The position numbers were made by a program, and so were the translations under genes. Shown one piece after another: positions 7,483-15,684 of a stretch of 18,880 nt of DNA. The notes under the pieces were generated by a model. The model was not told where the DNA came from and searched no databases. It saw only the letters and a program-made list of their open reading frames with translations. This DNA comes from an uncultured Paenibacillaceae bacterium. GTDB lineage: Bacteria; Bacillota; Bacilli; Aneurinibacillales; Aneurinibacillaceae. How positions within the stretch are numbered: position 1 is the stretch's first letter; each line of letters opens with the position of its first letter. The stretch lies in assembly GCA_946478845.1 (NCBI GenBank), contig CAMLDI010000046.1, positions 1 to 18,880 on the forward strand, given 5' to 3'.

Positions 7483-7503
7483 TGAAAAAAGACTCTTCTT
7501 TTT
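7483..7503 (-). terminator. Weak A/T hairpin after the GNAT gene
   Basis: On the minus strand AAAAAGA pairs with TCTTTTTT around a 4-nt loop just beyond the stop codon. GC content is low, so termination may be leaky. Confidence 0.3.
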
Positions 7504-7912
7504 ACCCTTTTCTTGGAACAATCCAGGCATTCTCCGCTTGATTAAAACCTACGTGAGGATAATAGCTCATTGCACCTGGAGCTGACAACAAAATCAGGGC
7601 CACTTCATCAGATAATTGATTTTGGACCTGGCGAATCAGTTCCTTGCCAATCCCTCTTTTTTGATAGGCCTGATCAACGGCCAAATCTGACAGGTAACAG
7701 CAATAGGAGAAATCTGTTAAAGCACGGGCTATGCCAATAAGCTTTTTACCCTCATAAGCTGTAATGGTTAGATTGGCATTAGCCAGCATTTTTTCTATGC
7801 GAGCAAGATCCTCATAGGGCCGTCGTACTCCTGAACTGCGAAATAATTCACTAACTTCTTCAGGTTGAACTGATACATTCACTAGAAAGGTTACATTCTC
7901 TTTCTCTCTCAT
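7502..7912 (-). CDS. GNAT-family N-acetyltransferase
   Basis: This 136-aa acyltransferase of the Gcn5-related fold would use acetyl-CoA on an unknown amine substrate. The acetyl-CoA motif is QKRGIGK (84-90), preceded by the beta-strand CYLSDLAVD (72-80) and followed by a C-terminal YPHVGF (118-123) common in this fold. The ATG at 7912 is preferred because GAGGAG lies 8 nt upstream. A GTG three codons earlier (7921) is too close to that site. It is a single gene between mqo and the divergent def. The substrate cannot be inferred. Confidence 0.85.
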   Translation of the reverse strand: MREKENVTFLVNVSVQPEEVSELFRSSGVRRPYEDLARIEKMLANANLTITAYEGKKLIGIARALTDFSYCCYLSDLAVDQAYQKRGIGKELIRQVQNQLSDEVALILLSAPGAMSYYPHVGFNQAENAWIVPRKG

Positions 7913-8058
7913 TTTTTTCACTCCTCTTCCATCTTTATATATATCCCTAATCTTAATTTTCAGAATACACTATAAATACCTTTGTGCCTATCCTACTGGA
8001 GTATAAAGAAAAATTATGATAAAAATAGAATAGGAAAATCAGTAGGAGTGAAACCAAT

Positions 8059-8592
8059 TTGATTACACGAAAAGATATTGTCATCGATGGCCATGCTGTT
8101 TTACGCCAGGTCGCACAAGATGTCCCCATTCCCCTTACAGAGGAAGATAAAAAAACCCTGCAGGATTTACTTGAATATGTGAAAAATAGCCAGGATGAAG
8201 AATTAGCAAAAAAATACGATTTAAAACCAGGGGTTGGACTGGCCGCTCCCCAAATAGCAGTCAGCAAAAAAATGATTGGGGTTCATTTTACTGATGAAGA
8301 TGGCAAACTCCATTCTTATGCTCTGGCTAATCCAAAAATTATTAGCCATTCCATAGATACTATTTTTTTAGAAAACGGAGAAGGATGCCTTTCTGTGGAA
8401 CAAGATGTGAAAGGCCACGTCTCCCGTTATGAACGGATTAAAGTAAAAGCCTTTGATTTGGAAGGTAATGAAGTCCTATTAAAACTTAGGGATTATGCAG
8501 CGATAGTCCTACAACATGAAATCGACCATTTGCATGGAATCCTTTTTTACGATCGTATTGATAAAGAACAACCTTTTAAAATTACAGAATAA
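8059..8592 (+). CDS. def: Peptide deformylase
   Basis: The enzyme removes the formyl group from the N-terminal methionine of new proteins in the cytoplasm. All three metal/active-site motifs are present: GVGLAAPQ (58-65), EGCLS (108-112, Cys metal ligand) and HEIDH (153-157, two His ligands and catalytic Glu). The 177-aa length and the start MITRKDIVIDGH match the Bacillus DefB/YkrB type (type II, with the longer insert before GxGLAAPQ). It begins with TTG behind AGGAGTG. It is monocistronic and followed at once by a strong terminator. Confidence 0.96.
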   Translation: MITRKDIVIDGHAVLRQVAQDVPIPLTEEDKKTLQDLLEYVKNSQDEELAKKYDLKPGVGLAAPQIAVSKKMIGVHFTDEDGKLHSYALANPKIISHSIDTIFLENGEGCLSVEQDVKGHVSRYERIKVKAFDLEGNEVLLKLRDYAAIVLQHEIDHLHGILFYDRIDKEQPFKITE

Positions 8593-8635
8593 TAAAAGAG
8601 CGCACCTGGAAAAAACGGTGCGCTCTTTTATTACT
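8591..8635. terminator. Terminator after def
   Basis: AATAAAAGAGCGCACC (8591-8606) pairs perfectly with GGTGCGCTCTTTTATT (8617-8632) around a 10-nt A-rich loop. The arms supply U-tracts on both strands. Confidence 0.9.
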
Positions 8636-8654
8636 TTCTTTAAGATGATTAGGA

Positions 8655-8660
8655 TATAAT
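8655..8660 (+). promoter_or_regulatory. Likely -10 box for the YhfC-family gene
   Basis: A consensus TATAAT lies 33 bp upstream of the ATG. The -35 region is poor (TTACTT at 8631-8636, 18-bp spacer). Confidence 0.45.
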
Positions 8661-8692
8661 GAATGCAACTTAAAATTTAGGTGGTGGTTTTA

Positions 8693-9478
8693 ATGGTAAG
8701 CACAGCAACCCTAACAGGTATGGTTATCCAAATCCTTCTTTCCCTTGCCTTTCCCATAGGGGGAATCATTTACCTTGTACGGAAGAAACACTTTTCTTGG
8801 AAATCCTTTGGCATTGGGATTATCGTCTTTATCCTCTTTTCCCAAGTCTTAGAACAACTATTGCACAGAGTTGTCATCGACCCCACAACCATGACCTTAA
8901 AATGGTCTTCCAATGTTTATCTATTTGCTTTATACGGCGCATTAGCTGCAGGCATTTTTGAAGAAATGGGCCGCTATCTCGCTTTTAAATTCGTATTAAA
9001 AAAACAACGTTCTTACACCGATGGAATCTCATTAGGAATGGGCCATGGAGGGATTGAAGCTGTCCTCATTGGCGCATTAAGTGCTATCAATGTTTTAGTG
9101 ATTTCTATATTCATTAATTCAGGAATTTATGATCAGGTCATAGGGTCATCTGTCCCTGCCGAACAGGCAGCCATTCTTAAAAATCAAGTAATTGAGTCTG
9201 AGTTTTGGATGTACATCCTCGGAGGAACAGAACGGATTTTCACCTTTTTCATCCAAATTGGCTTCACTTTGCTTGTACTCCTTGGGGTAAGAAAACAGCA
9301 ATTTAGCTACGTTTTAACCGCCATCGGCCTCCATGCCCTCTTAGACTTCTTTGCCGCTTTATATCAAGGGAACATTATATCTAACATTTTCATTATAGAA
9401 CTAATTGTTCTCATCTTTGCCATTGCTTCCGCTTACTTCATTTACCGGGCAAAGGGTTCCTTTTCCGAACCGTCTTGA
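8693..9478 (+). CDS. yhfC: YhfC-family intramembrane metalloprotease-like protein
   Basis: This 261-aa polytopic membrane protein has about eight hydrophobic segments. Motifs typical of the YhfC/CPBP-like putative membrane peptidases are visible: EExxR in FEEMGR (E90, E91, R94), GHGGIE (117-122) and a late HALLD (214-218). These polar residues within membrane helices are candidate metal ligands. ATG 8693 is preferred over the GTG at 8681, because AGGTGGTGG serves as its ribosome site. The substrate is unknown. Its last 78 bp overlap the convergent MFS gene end. Confidence 0.8.
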   Translation: MVSTATLTGMVIQILLSLAFPIGGIIYLVRKKHFSWKSFGIGIIVFILFSQVLEQLLHRVVIDPTTMTLKWSSNVYLFALYGALAAGIFEEMGRYLAFKFVLKKQRSYTDGISLGMGHGGIEAVLIGALSAINVLVISIFINSGIYDQVIGSSVPAEQAAILKNQVIESEFWMYILGGTERIFTFFIQIGFTLLVLLGVRKQQFSYVLTAIGLHALLDFFAALYQGNIISNIFIIELIVLIFAIASAYFIYRAKGSFSEPS

Positions 9479-10897
9479 GGAAATTAACGCCCCTATTATA
9501 CAAATACCTAATGCTACCCAGAAAACCAGGTGCAGAGAATCCATCATCTCTTCAGCATTTGTTTGCCCATGGGTAGGAAAGGTCCCTAAATGCCCTGTTA
9601 ATTGTTGAAAACGGGTGGAGAAAAGGGAAACTGATAAGGTAATCCCTGTCAACATGCCAACATTCCTCACGAGGGCATTTAATCCCCCAGCGGTTCCTAA
9701 CCGGGATTTAGGTACCGCTCCCATAATACTGGAATTATTCGGCGATTGAAACATGCCTGAACCTAGTCCGAATAATGCTAAATGTAAAGCAACCATCCAT
9801 GGGCTTTCCTGGGGTGTTAAGGTGTTTAATAGGAAAAAGCCAAAGGCATTGATTAATAAACCCGTTGTTGTTAAAAAGGAAGGCCCTATTTTATCCGATA
9901 ACCACCCGGAAAAAGGAGCTATAATGGCCATTGTTAGAGGCTGTGCCATCATGGTATACCCGGTCACTTCCGGAGAAAAGCCAAGAACATTTTGCATATA
10001 AAAAGGCATCATGACCCCTACAAAAAACAAAGAGATAAAAGACAAAAAAGCAGCTATATTGCCATAAGCAAAGGCCCGTATCCGGTACAAGGAAAAATCA
10101 AGCATAGGAAAGGCACATCTTTTTTCCTGCAAATAAAATAGAACCAATAAGAAAAGAGCAAACCCAATACCTAATTGAACAAAATAGGATGTCCATCCCC
10201 ACTCCTGGGCATTAGAAAGCATATAAAGCAAAGAAATCATGCCTGCAATAAATAGAGATGACCCTAAATAATCAAAGGGCTCTTTCCCTGGTTTTGTTTG
10301 GTCCTTGGGCAAGATATACATCCCCGCAATAAACCCAAAGATTCCAATAGGAATATTAATCCAAAATATGGAGGGCCACCCTAAATAACCAACCAATAAA
10401 CCGCCAATCCCTGGACCGGTTAAAGAACCCAGGGAAACAATGGTCCCAATGATACCCATTGCCTGGCCCCTTCCCCCTCTGGCAAAGGTATGGGCAATAA
10501 TGGCCTGGCTATTGGTCATTAAACAAGAAGCCCCTATTGCCTGAAGAATCCTGGACAAGATTAACATTCCTAAAGACTGGGAAAAGCCACACCCTGCTGA
10601 ACCAATGGTAAAAATTAAAAAGCCTATTTGATATACCCTTGTCCTCCCATAAAGATCAGATAATTTTCCAATAATGGGCAACGTTGCACTAATGGTCAAA
10701 AGGTAGGCCGTTAACACCCATTGCACCACATGGAGGGGCATTCTCATCTCAGTGGCAATGGTGGGCAAAGCTACATTAGCAATACTGCCATCCAAAGTAG
10801 CCATAAAGGTTCCAATGGATACATTAGCAAGAATTAACCAGGGACTAATTCCCTTCTTTTTGTGATTTGGCAAAACTCCCTCTCCTAACCGTTGCAA
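9401..10897 (-). CDS. MFS multidrug exporter, DHA2 (EmrB/QacA) family
   Basis: This 498-aa transporter with about 14 TM segments probably exports drugs or other lipophilic compounds by proton antiport. Family motifs are LDGSIANVALPTI in TM1, the motif A loop GKLSDLYGRTRVY between TM2 and TM3, and the antiporter motif C region LGSLTGPGIGG in TM5. Two in-frame TTG starts are nearly equal: 10897 and 10873 each have an AGGAG 8-9 nt upstream. The product would be 498 or 490 aa. No regulator gene is adjacent. The specific substrate cannot be read from the sequence. Confidence 0.92.
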   Translation of the reverse strand: MQRLGEGVLPNHKKKGISPWLILANVSIGTFMATLDGSIANVALPTIATEMRMPLHVVQWVLTAYLLTISATLPIIGKLSDLYGRTRVYQIGFLIFTIGSAGCGFSQSLGMLILSRILQAIGASCLMTNSQAIIAHTFARGGRGQAMGIIGTIVSLGSLTGPGIGGLLVGYLGWPSIFWINIPIGIFGFIAGMYILPKDQTKPGKEPFDYLGSSLFIAGMISLLYMLSNAQEWGWTSYFVQLGIGFALFLLVLFYLQEKRCAFPMLDFSLYRIRAFAYGNIAAFLSFISLFFVGVMMPFYMQNVLGFSPEVTGYTMMAQPLTMAIIAPFSGWLSDKIGPSFLTTTGLLINAFGFFLLNTLTPQESPWMVALHLALFGLGSGMFQSPNNSSIMGAVPKSRLGTAGGLNALVRNVGMLTGITLSVSLFSTRFQQLTGHLGTFPTHGQTNAEEMMDSLHLVFWVALGICIIGALISSRRFGKGTLCPVNEVSGSNGKDENN

Positions 10898-11012
10898 GAT
10901 CCCTCTCTCCTTTTATCCTCAATTCTTTATTTTTTTAGTTTATTTCTTTATATCAATACTTTTCAAGAATATAAATATTAAAAAGAACTCAATCAGGAAA
11001 AGAGGGATTCCA

Positions 11013-11636
11013 TTGCCTATAGAAGATCAATTGCCTGTTCAGGTTTCCACTGTTCCTTTTAAAGCCCCTAACATTTTTATTTACTATCCCGTCATCCAGG
11101 GATTGCAAAATAAAAATGCCCAGCAAGAGATAAATAGCACTATTCTTTCCCATGTCCAACAACTTATTAAAAAACAGGATTATTATGAGCATCCTGAGGA
11201 AACAGAAGTGTCAGGGTATTACGAACTGAAAAACAATCAGCGCAGAATTCTTAGTTTAACATTAAGTAACTTTGCTTATACCCAGCATGCTGCCCATGGA
11301 ATGACCTATTTAAAAGGTCTGACCTTTGACGCCAATTCAGGGAAATCCTACACATTGAAAGACTTATTTAAACCAGGCTCCCCTTATATACAAACCCTCT
11401 CTAAAATTATTGATGTACAAATTAAACAACGGGATCTGCCCCTTTTGCATGGGTTTCCTGGAATTAAACCGGACCAGGACTTTTATATCGCTGATAAATG
11501 CTTAGTGGTCTTCTTTCAATTATATGAAATTACAGCCTATGTATATGGATTTCCCATGTTTCCCATCTCCGTTTATGAGTTAACTGACATCATTGATGAA
11601 GAAGGACCCCTGGGTAAAATGTATCCTGGAAATTAA
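11013..11636 (+). CDS. DUF4163/DUF3298-domain protein
   Basis: The 207-aa protein starts MPIEDQLPVQVST at TTG 11013, with AGAGGG upstream. The first half (about 18-105, IFIYYPVIQGLQNKNAQQEINS...) resembles DUF4163 (the PdaC/RsiV extracellular domain). The second half (about 110-200, TYTLKDLFKPGS-like, then KCLVVFFQLYEITAYVYGFPMFPI) resembles DUF3298. Related domains usually sit outside the cell behind a TM helix or signal peptide, but none is visible here. It could be cytoplasmic, or the true start could be missed. Function is unknown. It is divergent from the MFS gene. Confidence 0.75.
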   Translation: MPIEDQLPVQVSTVPFKAPNIFIYYPVIQGLQNKNAQQEINSTILSHVQQLIKKQDYYEHPEETEVSGYYELKNNQRRILSLTLSNFAYTQHAAHGMTYLKGLTFDANSGKSYTLKDLFKPGSPYIQTLSKIIDVQIKQRDLPLLHGFPGIKPDQDFYIADKCLVVFFQLYEITAYVYGFPMFPISVYELTDIIDEEGPLGKMYPGN

Positions 11637-11648
11637 CCCATCATTATT

Positions 11649-11672
11649 AAAAAAAACCGGGCATAGCCCGGG
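11649..11672 (-). terminator. Terminator of the ytaF-like gene
   Basis: On the minus strand CCGGGC-TAT-GCCCGG is followed directly by eight T. It lies about 35 bp past the stop codon of the minus-strand gene. Confidence 0.8.
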
Positions 11673-11705
11673 ATTTAGACGAGGGCGGCAGCCAGGTTTT
11701 CTTTA

Positions 11706-12338
11706 TCATAATATTTGCCTAAACCCAATAAATATTAGTAATAAACCGGAAATCAATGTAGCCTTCCCTTTTAGTTTTTCTGCCCCATACTTCTCGCCTA
11801 AATAGGCGGATAATCCGAGAAGAAAAAAACTAAAGATGCCTACGCTTAAAGATGTATAAAACACGTTTATTTTTGTTAATCCAGCATCTAAGCCCCCGGC
11901 AAGAGCATTAATCGATAAAGCAATACCTAATACAATGGATTCAAATATACCTAAGGATTTGGATTGGTCAAAATCGGCTTCCTCTGGCCTACGCAATAAA
12001 TCGGTAATAATATTTTTATTATTTACCTTCGCAGGTTCCATCTTCCGTTCCTTTTTACCAATAAATGGTTGCCACAACACCCAAACCCCTACTGAAATCA
12101 TAACAATTGCCCCAATAATATTGCCAATAAAGTGAGGGACCCATTGGGAAATCCAATGCCCAAAGTATCCGGCTATTAATGTTCCTGAAAAAGAAATAAG
12201 TGCAATCATTAAATTAGAAAAGTGGGAGATATAGATTTTTCTCACTCCATAGGCAATTCCAACCCCGGCATTATCCAAATTAGATGCAATCCCAATCGCG
12301 ATGATTGTGATTAAACTGTGTAGATCCATAGGTTGCAT
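11706..12338 (-). CDS. ytaF: YtaF-like sporulation membrane protein (MntP/DUF204 family)
   Basis: This 210-aa protein has six hydrophobic segments arranged as two similar halves. Each half begins with a related motif: IGIASNLDNAGVGIAYG (about 15-31) and GIALSINALAGGLDAGL (about 137-153). These paired Asp/Asn motifs are typical of the MntP manganese-exporter superfamily. The length and both motifs fit Bacillus YtaF, annotated as a sporulation membrane protein. A cation-transport role is inferred from the family only. ATG 12338 is preceded by AGAGGAAAGGA. The gene has its own terminator. Confidence 0.85.
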   Translation of the reverse strand: MQPMDLHSLITIIAIGIASNLDNAGVGIAYGVRKIYISHFSNLMIALISFSGTLIAGYFGHWISQWVPHFIGNIIGAIVMISVGVWVLWQPFIGKKERKMEPAKVNNKNIITDLLRRPEEADFDQSKSLGIFESIVLGIALSINALAGGLDAGLTKINVFYTSLSVGIFSFFLLGLSAYLGEKYGAEKLKGKATLISGLLLIFIGFRQIL

Positions 12339-12419
12339 TCCTTTCCTCTTGTGTTCCCGTTTATAACCTATGCATCACCATTGTGATTGTTTACCGGGGG
12401 AAAAATAGAATGCACTTTA

Positions 12420-12456
12420 AAAAATAAATAAGGCAAAGCATTTTTCAGCTTTGCCT
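12420..12456 (-). terminator. Terminator of the small membrane protein gene
   Basis: AGGCAAAGC (12431-12439) pairs with GCTTTGCCT (12448-12456). On the minus strand the hairpin is followed by TTATTTATTTTTT. Confidence 0.8.
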
Positions 12457-12471
12457 GTTTAACATGTATTT

Positions 12472-12804
12472 TTATCGAACTTTTTTAATTTGCAACCTTT
12501 GATTTCTCATCACGTCCATGTACGTGAATAAATAATTGTTGATTAAAAACATAAATAAAGCTAAAACCATTAAAATTAGTAGGGTCATCATGAGCCATCC
12601 GCTAAAGAGGCTTATAATTGCAAGTAACATTACGATGAAATAAGCGGTTGACCTATATCCCTTGTAGAAGTAATAAGATAATACCCCTACAGCAACAAGA
12701 CAAAGTGATGCAATACCCAGGTTTTCAGGCCCATTTTTTGCAATGTGATAGAAAAAGGCTAGAACTTCAAAAACCAGAAAACTAAGGGTGGTATACTGTA
12801 CCAT
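12472..12804 (-). CDS. Small four-TM membrane protein, unknown
   Basis: ATG 12804 is preferred, because AAAGGGG lies 6 nt upstream, and gives 110 aa (MVQYTTLSFL...). An upstream GTG at 12846 would add 14 mostly polar residues, but its ribosome site is badly spaced. Four hydrophobic segments are visible (about 4-20, 28-46, 52-70, 72-92), with a basic tail RLQIKKVR. No family or function is recognised. It is a single gene with a terminator. Confidence 0.7.
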   Translation of the reverse strand: MVQYTTLSFLVFEVLAFFYHIAKNGPENLGIASLCLVAVGVLSYYFYKGYRSTAYFIVMLLAIISLFSGWLMMTLLILMVLALFMFLINNYLFTYMDVMRNQRLQIKKVR

Positions 12805-12973
12805 CTTTTTCCCCTTTAAAAAATCCTCCTCAAAATAATACTTCACCGTCTTTCACCATGCCTCCCCATTATACTCACTCGTTTTATTATAATAGGAAGT
12901 CTAATACTTTTCCGCATTTTATAGCAAATTTAATAAAATAGACAAAAAATTTGTCGAAATATGTCTGAAATTA

Positions 12974-14272
12974 TTAGGTTGATGAAAGATAACCTTTTCC
13001 CTGCACATTAGGAGGGTATCCCCGATCTTCTGCTTTACTGAAAAGATGGTCTTTTACCTGGTCAGGGGTTAATTCAGGATGTTGTTGCAGGATAAGGCCA
13101 ACGACCCCGGCACAAATAGGCGTAGCCATAGATGTTCCGGAAAGAATAAAGTAATCATTATCCCTTCGATTGGATTTCATAGCTTTATCCAGAGAAGAGC
13201 CACTTGCCCGTAAAGAAATAATATCTACTCCTGGAGCTAAAATATCCGGTTTTATCAAACCATCAATGGTAGGCCCACGGCTGGAAAAATTGGCAATCAC
13301 TTCATCTGTCCGATCAATAGTATCTGCATCATCCATTGCACCCACAGTAATTACTTTAGGACTGATCCCAGGGCTACTTATGGTCCGTTGTTCTGGTCCT
13401 TCATTCCCTGCAGCAACCACAACCACAATACCTGCATCCCATGCTTTTTCCACAACTTTTACCATAGGATCATCCTTGGCAGACTGGGTAGCTTGGCTGC
13501 CTAAAGAAAGAGATATGACGTTAATGTTATACTGATTTTTATTTTGAATACACCATTCTACCCCAGCAATTAAAGAGGATAAAAAACCCGATCCATTACT
13601 GTCTAACACTTTAACTCCCACTAAATTTGCTTCTGGTGCCATCCCTTTGTATTTGCCATTAGAAGCAACCCCATTCCCCAGAGCACAACCTGCACAATGG
13701 GTACCGTGGCCATTGTCATCATAAGGGGATGTACGGCCATTTATAAAGTCCCGAAAACCGATAATTCGATCTGTGGGTGTGGTTAAATCCTTATGGGGAG
13801 CTACTCCTGTATCCACAACAGCAATAGTAATCCCTTTCCCGGTGAATCCCTGCTGATTCAATACATTGGCATGAACCGATGGTGAAGCCACATCTAACAA
13901 AGCTTGAATTGGACGATCAAAGTGGACTTTTTTGATGCGTTGATTGTTCTGCAAAATGTTTTCTAATACGTGATAAGACAATTTTGCGGAACAGCAAGCC
14001 ATAGTAGGATACTCATGTTTTACATTACTCCCCAATTTACCTTTGGTGTGGGTATGCATTTCTTCTAAGCCATGAGCAAAACAATCCTCACCATTAAACT
14101 CCACAATGACAGGTACTCTTCTAACCCTTTTCATTCCACCCTCAATCCATTTGTGCAAAAAGCATGGAATCCATCGCATAGGTTTGTACAGCGATACAAT
14201 TTTTTGCCGTAATTGCTGATCAACACGACTTCGGGAATTCCTAACCACCTTAATCAGTGAAAATCCAATCAA
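12974..14272 (-). CDS. aprX: Intracellular subtilisin-like serine protease AprX
   Basis: This 432-aa S8-family protease is close in length to B. subtilis AprX (442 aa). The catalytic triad is Asp154 (VVDTGVAP), His189 (NGHGTHCAG) and Ser381 (GTSMATP), with the oxyanion Asn290 (AAGNEGP). The N-terminal about 140 residues form a propeptide-like region without a signal peptide, consistent with a cytoplasmic enzyme. The start is TTG 14272 behind AGGAGGAG. No terminator or neighbouring inhibitor gene is evident. In Bacillus the role is in stationary phase, though its targets are unclear. Confidence 0.93.
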   Translation of the reverse strand: MIGFSLIKVVRNSRSRVDQQLRQKIVSLYKPMRWIPCFLHKWIEGGMKRVRRVPVIVEFNGEDCFAHGLEEMHTHTKGKLGSNVKHEYPTMACCSAKLSYHVLENILQNNQRIKKVHFDRPIQALLDVASPSVHANVLNQQGFTGKGITIAVVDTGVAPHKDLTTPTDRIIGFRDFINGRTSPYDDNGHGTHCAGCALGNGVASNGKYKGMAPEANLVGVKVLDSNGSGFLSSLIAGVEWCIQNKNQYNINVISLSLGSQATQSAKDDPMVKVVEKAWDAGIVVVVAAGNEGPEQRTISSPGISPKVITVGAMDDADTIDRTDEVIANFSSRGPTIDGLIKPDILAPGVDIISLRASGSSLDKAMKSNRRDNDYFILSGTSMATPICAGVVGLILQQHPELTPDQVKDHLFSKAEDRGYPPNVQGKGYLSST

Positions 14273-14428
14273 TAAAACTCCTCCTATTTAACCTTGATAT
14301 ACCATTTTATGTAGACAAGGTGTAACATGGAGGCAACATTCGTCCCAATTAAGGAAAAATATACTTTTATCCTCAGGGAATAAAACCAAGCCATTCCCCA
14401 CACCTTAAAAGTAATTGGAGGTGTGTAT

Positions 14429-14773
14429 ATGAAGCAGCAAGAACCGATTCGTATTGATCAAAATTTGGTCAATGCATGGAGCCGTACCCTACCTGAAATA
14501 CTCAATTCCACAGATTCAGTGGATGTCAAAGCGGATTCCCTTGACCCTCATGCATTGCAAATATTTATTCGCACAGCCGGGCACAGTAAATATGGATTGC
14601 AATTCAAATGCGTCTATGTTGATAACAGAGAGGTAAAGGTATTTTTCATCAGTGCCCATAAAGGGGACGGTTGTGCTGATGAAGAGTCAGAAGTTGTAGA
14701 AGAACTGGCAGATGATTATATTCGTCATATTCATGAATGTGCACAGGCCCTGCAAACCATTACACATGCATAA
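14429..14773 (+). CDS. Conserved hypothetical protein, first gene of a small operon
   Basis: The start ATG 14429 has GGAGG 7 nt upstream and gives 114 aa (MKQQEPIRID...). The protein is acidic, soluble, with alternating beta-strand-like and helical segments (VDVKADSL, LQIFIRTAG, LQFKCVYVDNREVKVFFISA) and an acidic stretch DEESEVVEELADDYI. There is no TM segment, signal peptide or known motif. A 49-aa gene starts 18 bp behind the stop with its own AGGAGG and shares the terminator. Function is unknown. Confidence 0.75.
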   Translation: MKQQEPIRIDQNLVNAWSRTLPEILNSTDSVDVKADSLDPHALQIFIRTAGHSKYGLQFKCVYVDNREVKVFFISAHKGDGCADEESEVVEELADDYIRHIHECAQALQTITHA

Positions 14774-14791
14774 AACAGGAGGTAAAAAGAA

Positions 14792-14941
14792 ATGGCTCAA
14801 CGAAATAAAATAAAAAAAATCGATAAGAATTTAGATAATATCATCCGTGAATTGGACAAATCGGATCCATCTACCAATAGAATGGTGCAACAAGACCGAA
14901 ATGACCGTCGCCATCAAGACGCTTTAAACCACGAAGAATAA
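14792..14941 (+). CDS. 49-aa small charged protein
   Basis: ATG 14792 has a perfect AGGAGG (14777-14782) 9 nt upstream. The 49-aa product (MAQRNKIKKIDKNLDNIIRE at the start, DALNHEE at the end) is highly charged, rich in Asp, Arg, Asn and Lys, likely helical, and has no Cys or TM segment. The terminator starts about 5 bp after its TAA. The ribosome site, operon position and terminator make it a real gene despite its size. Function is unknown; it may act with the 114-aa protein. Confidence 0.7.
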   Translation: MAQRNKIKKIDKNLDNIIRELDKSDPSTNRMVQQDRNDRRHQDALNHEE

Positions 14942-14945
14942 AGCT

Positions 14946-14990
14946 AAAAAAGGGAGGAGCCAGGTTAATTGGCTCCTCCTTTCTTTACCC
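14946..14990 (+). terminator. Terminator of the small-protein operon
   Basis: GGAGGAGCCA (14953-14962) pairs perfectly with TGGCTCCTCC (14970-14979) around a 7-nt loop, followed by TTTCTTT. Confidence 0.85.
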
Positions 14991-15066
14991 TCCCATGGAT
15001 TAGACGAAAATTCCAATTCGTGATATGCTGTCCAAAAGACTAGCGATTTATTGGGAGGGGATACTC

Positions 15067-15654
15067 ATGGGAAAAATAATTAAATGGTTTTTAAACGGTT
15101 TGTTAGTCATACTACCTATTGCTGTAACCATTTATTTATTAACCTATCTCTTTAATTTTATCGATAATTTAGGGAAAAAAATAATCGCTTTATTTACTCC
15201 ACTCCCTATAAACGGGATGGGTATAGGTGTAGTCCTGACCCTGGTGTTAATTACACTGATAGGTTTTATCAGCCAGTTATGGTTAAGTAAAAAAATTATT
15301 TTCTATACCGAAAAATTAATTAATCGATTTCCTGGATTAAAAACCGTTTACAGCATGACAAAAGAAACCATCCAATCCTTAATCGGTGAAAAAAAAGCCT
15401 TTTCCCAGGCTGTCCTCATCACCGAAGAAGATGGAGCCAAACGGGTTGGGTTTCTCACTTCAGAGAATTTAGCCTCCTTTGGCCTGGATTCTTCGTATAT
15501 TGCCGTTTATATTCCCCATGGACTGCAGGTAAGCGGAGAATTAAAACTTTATCCTCGGGAAAAAGTTGAGATTCTTGATGTAACCGTTGAAGAAGCCATG
15601 CGGTTCTGTTTAACTGCTGGGGCCGGGGCAGGAAATTCTAAAGAAGTAAGTTAG
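15067..15654 (+). CDS. DUF502 family membrane protein
   Basis: The start ATG 15067 has GGGAGGGG 6 nt upstream and gives 195 aa. An upstream ATG at 15025 lacks a ribosome site. Two TM helices (about 6-30 and 52-72) flank a short loop with TPLPINGMGIG. The cytoplasmic part holds the DUF502 hallmark NRFPGLKTVYSMTKE and later AVYIPHGLQVSGELKLYP. The biochemical role of the family is unknown. The TAG stop forms the first three bases of the terminator hairpin. Confidence 0.88.
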   Translation: MGKIIKWFLNGLLVILPIAVTIYLLTYLFNFIDNLGKKIIALFTPLPINGMGIGVVLTLVLITLIGFISQLWLSKKIIFYTEKLINRFPGLKTVYSMTKETIQSLIGEKKAFSQAVLITEEDGAKRVGFLTSENLASFGLDSSYIAVYIPHGLQVSGELKLYPREKVEILDVTVEEAMRFCLTAGAGAGNSKEVS

Positions 15655-15684
15655 GGGACAGTATACACTGTCCCCTATTTTTTC
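15652..15684 (+). terminator. Terminator shared by two convergent genes
   Basis: TAGGGGACAGT (15652-15662) pairs perfectly with ACTGTCCCCTA (15667-15677) around the loop ATAC, followed by TTTTTTTC. The left arm begins with the TAG stop of the DUF502 gene. The right arm ends with CTA, the complement of the TAG stop of the convergent gene. A T-tract exists only on the plus strand. Confidence 0.9.

Noticed and set aside
11593..11805. 70-codon plus-strand ORF overlapping two gene ends
   Set aside because: It crosses the terminator of the ytaF-like gene and overlaps two supported genes, with no ribosome site.
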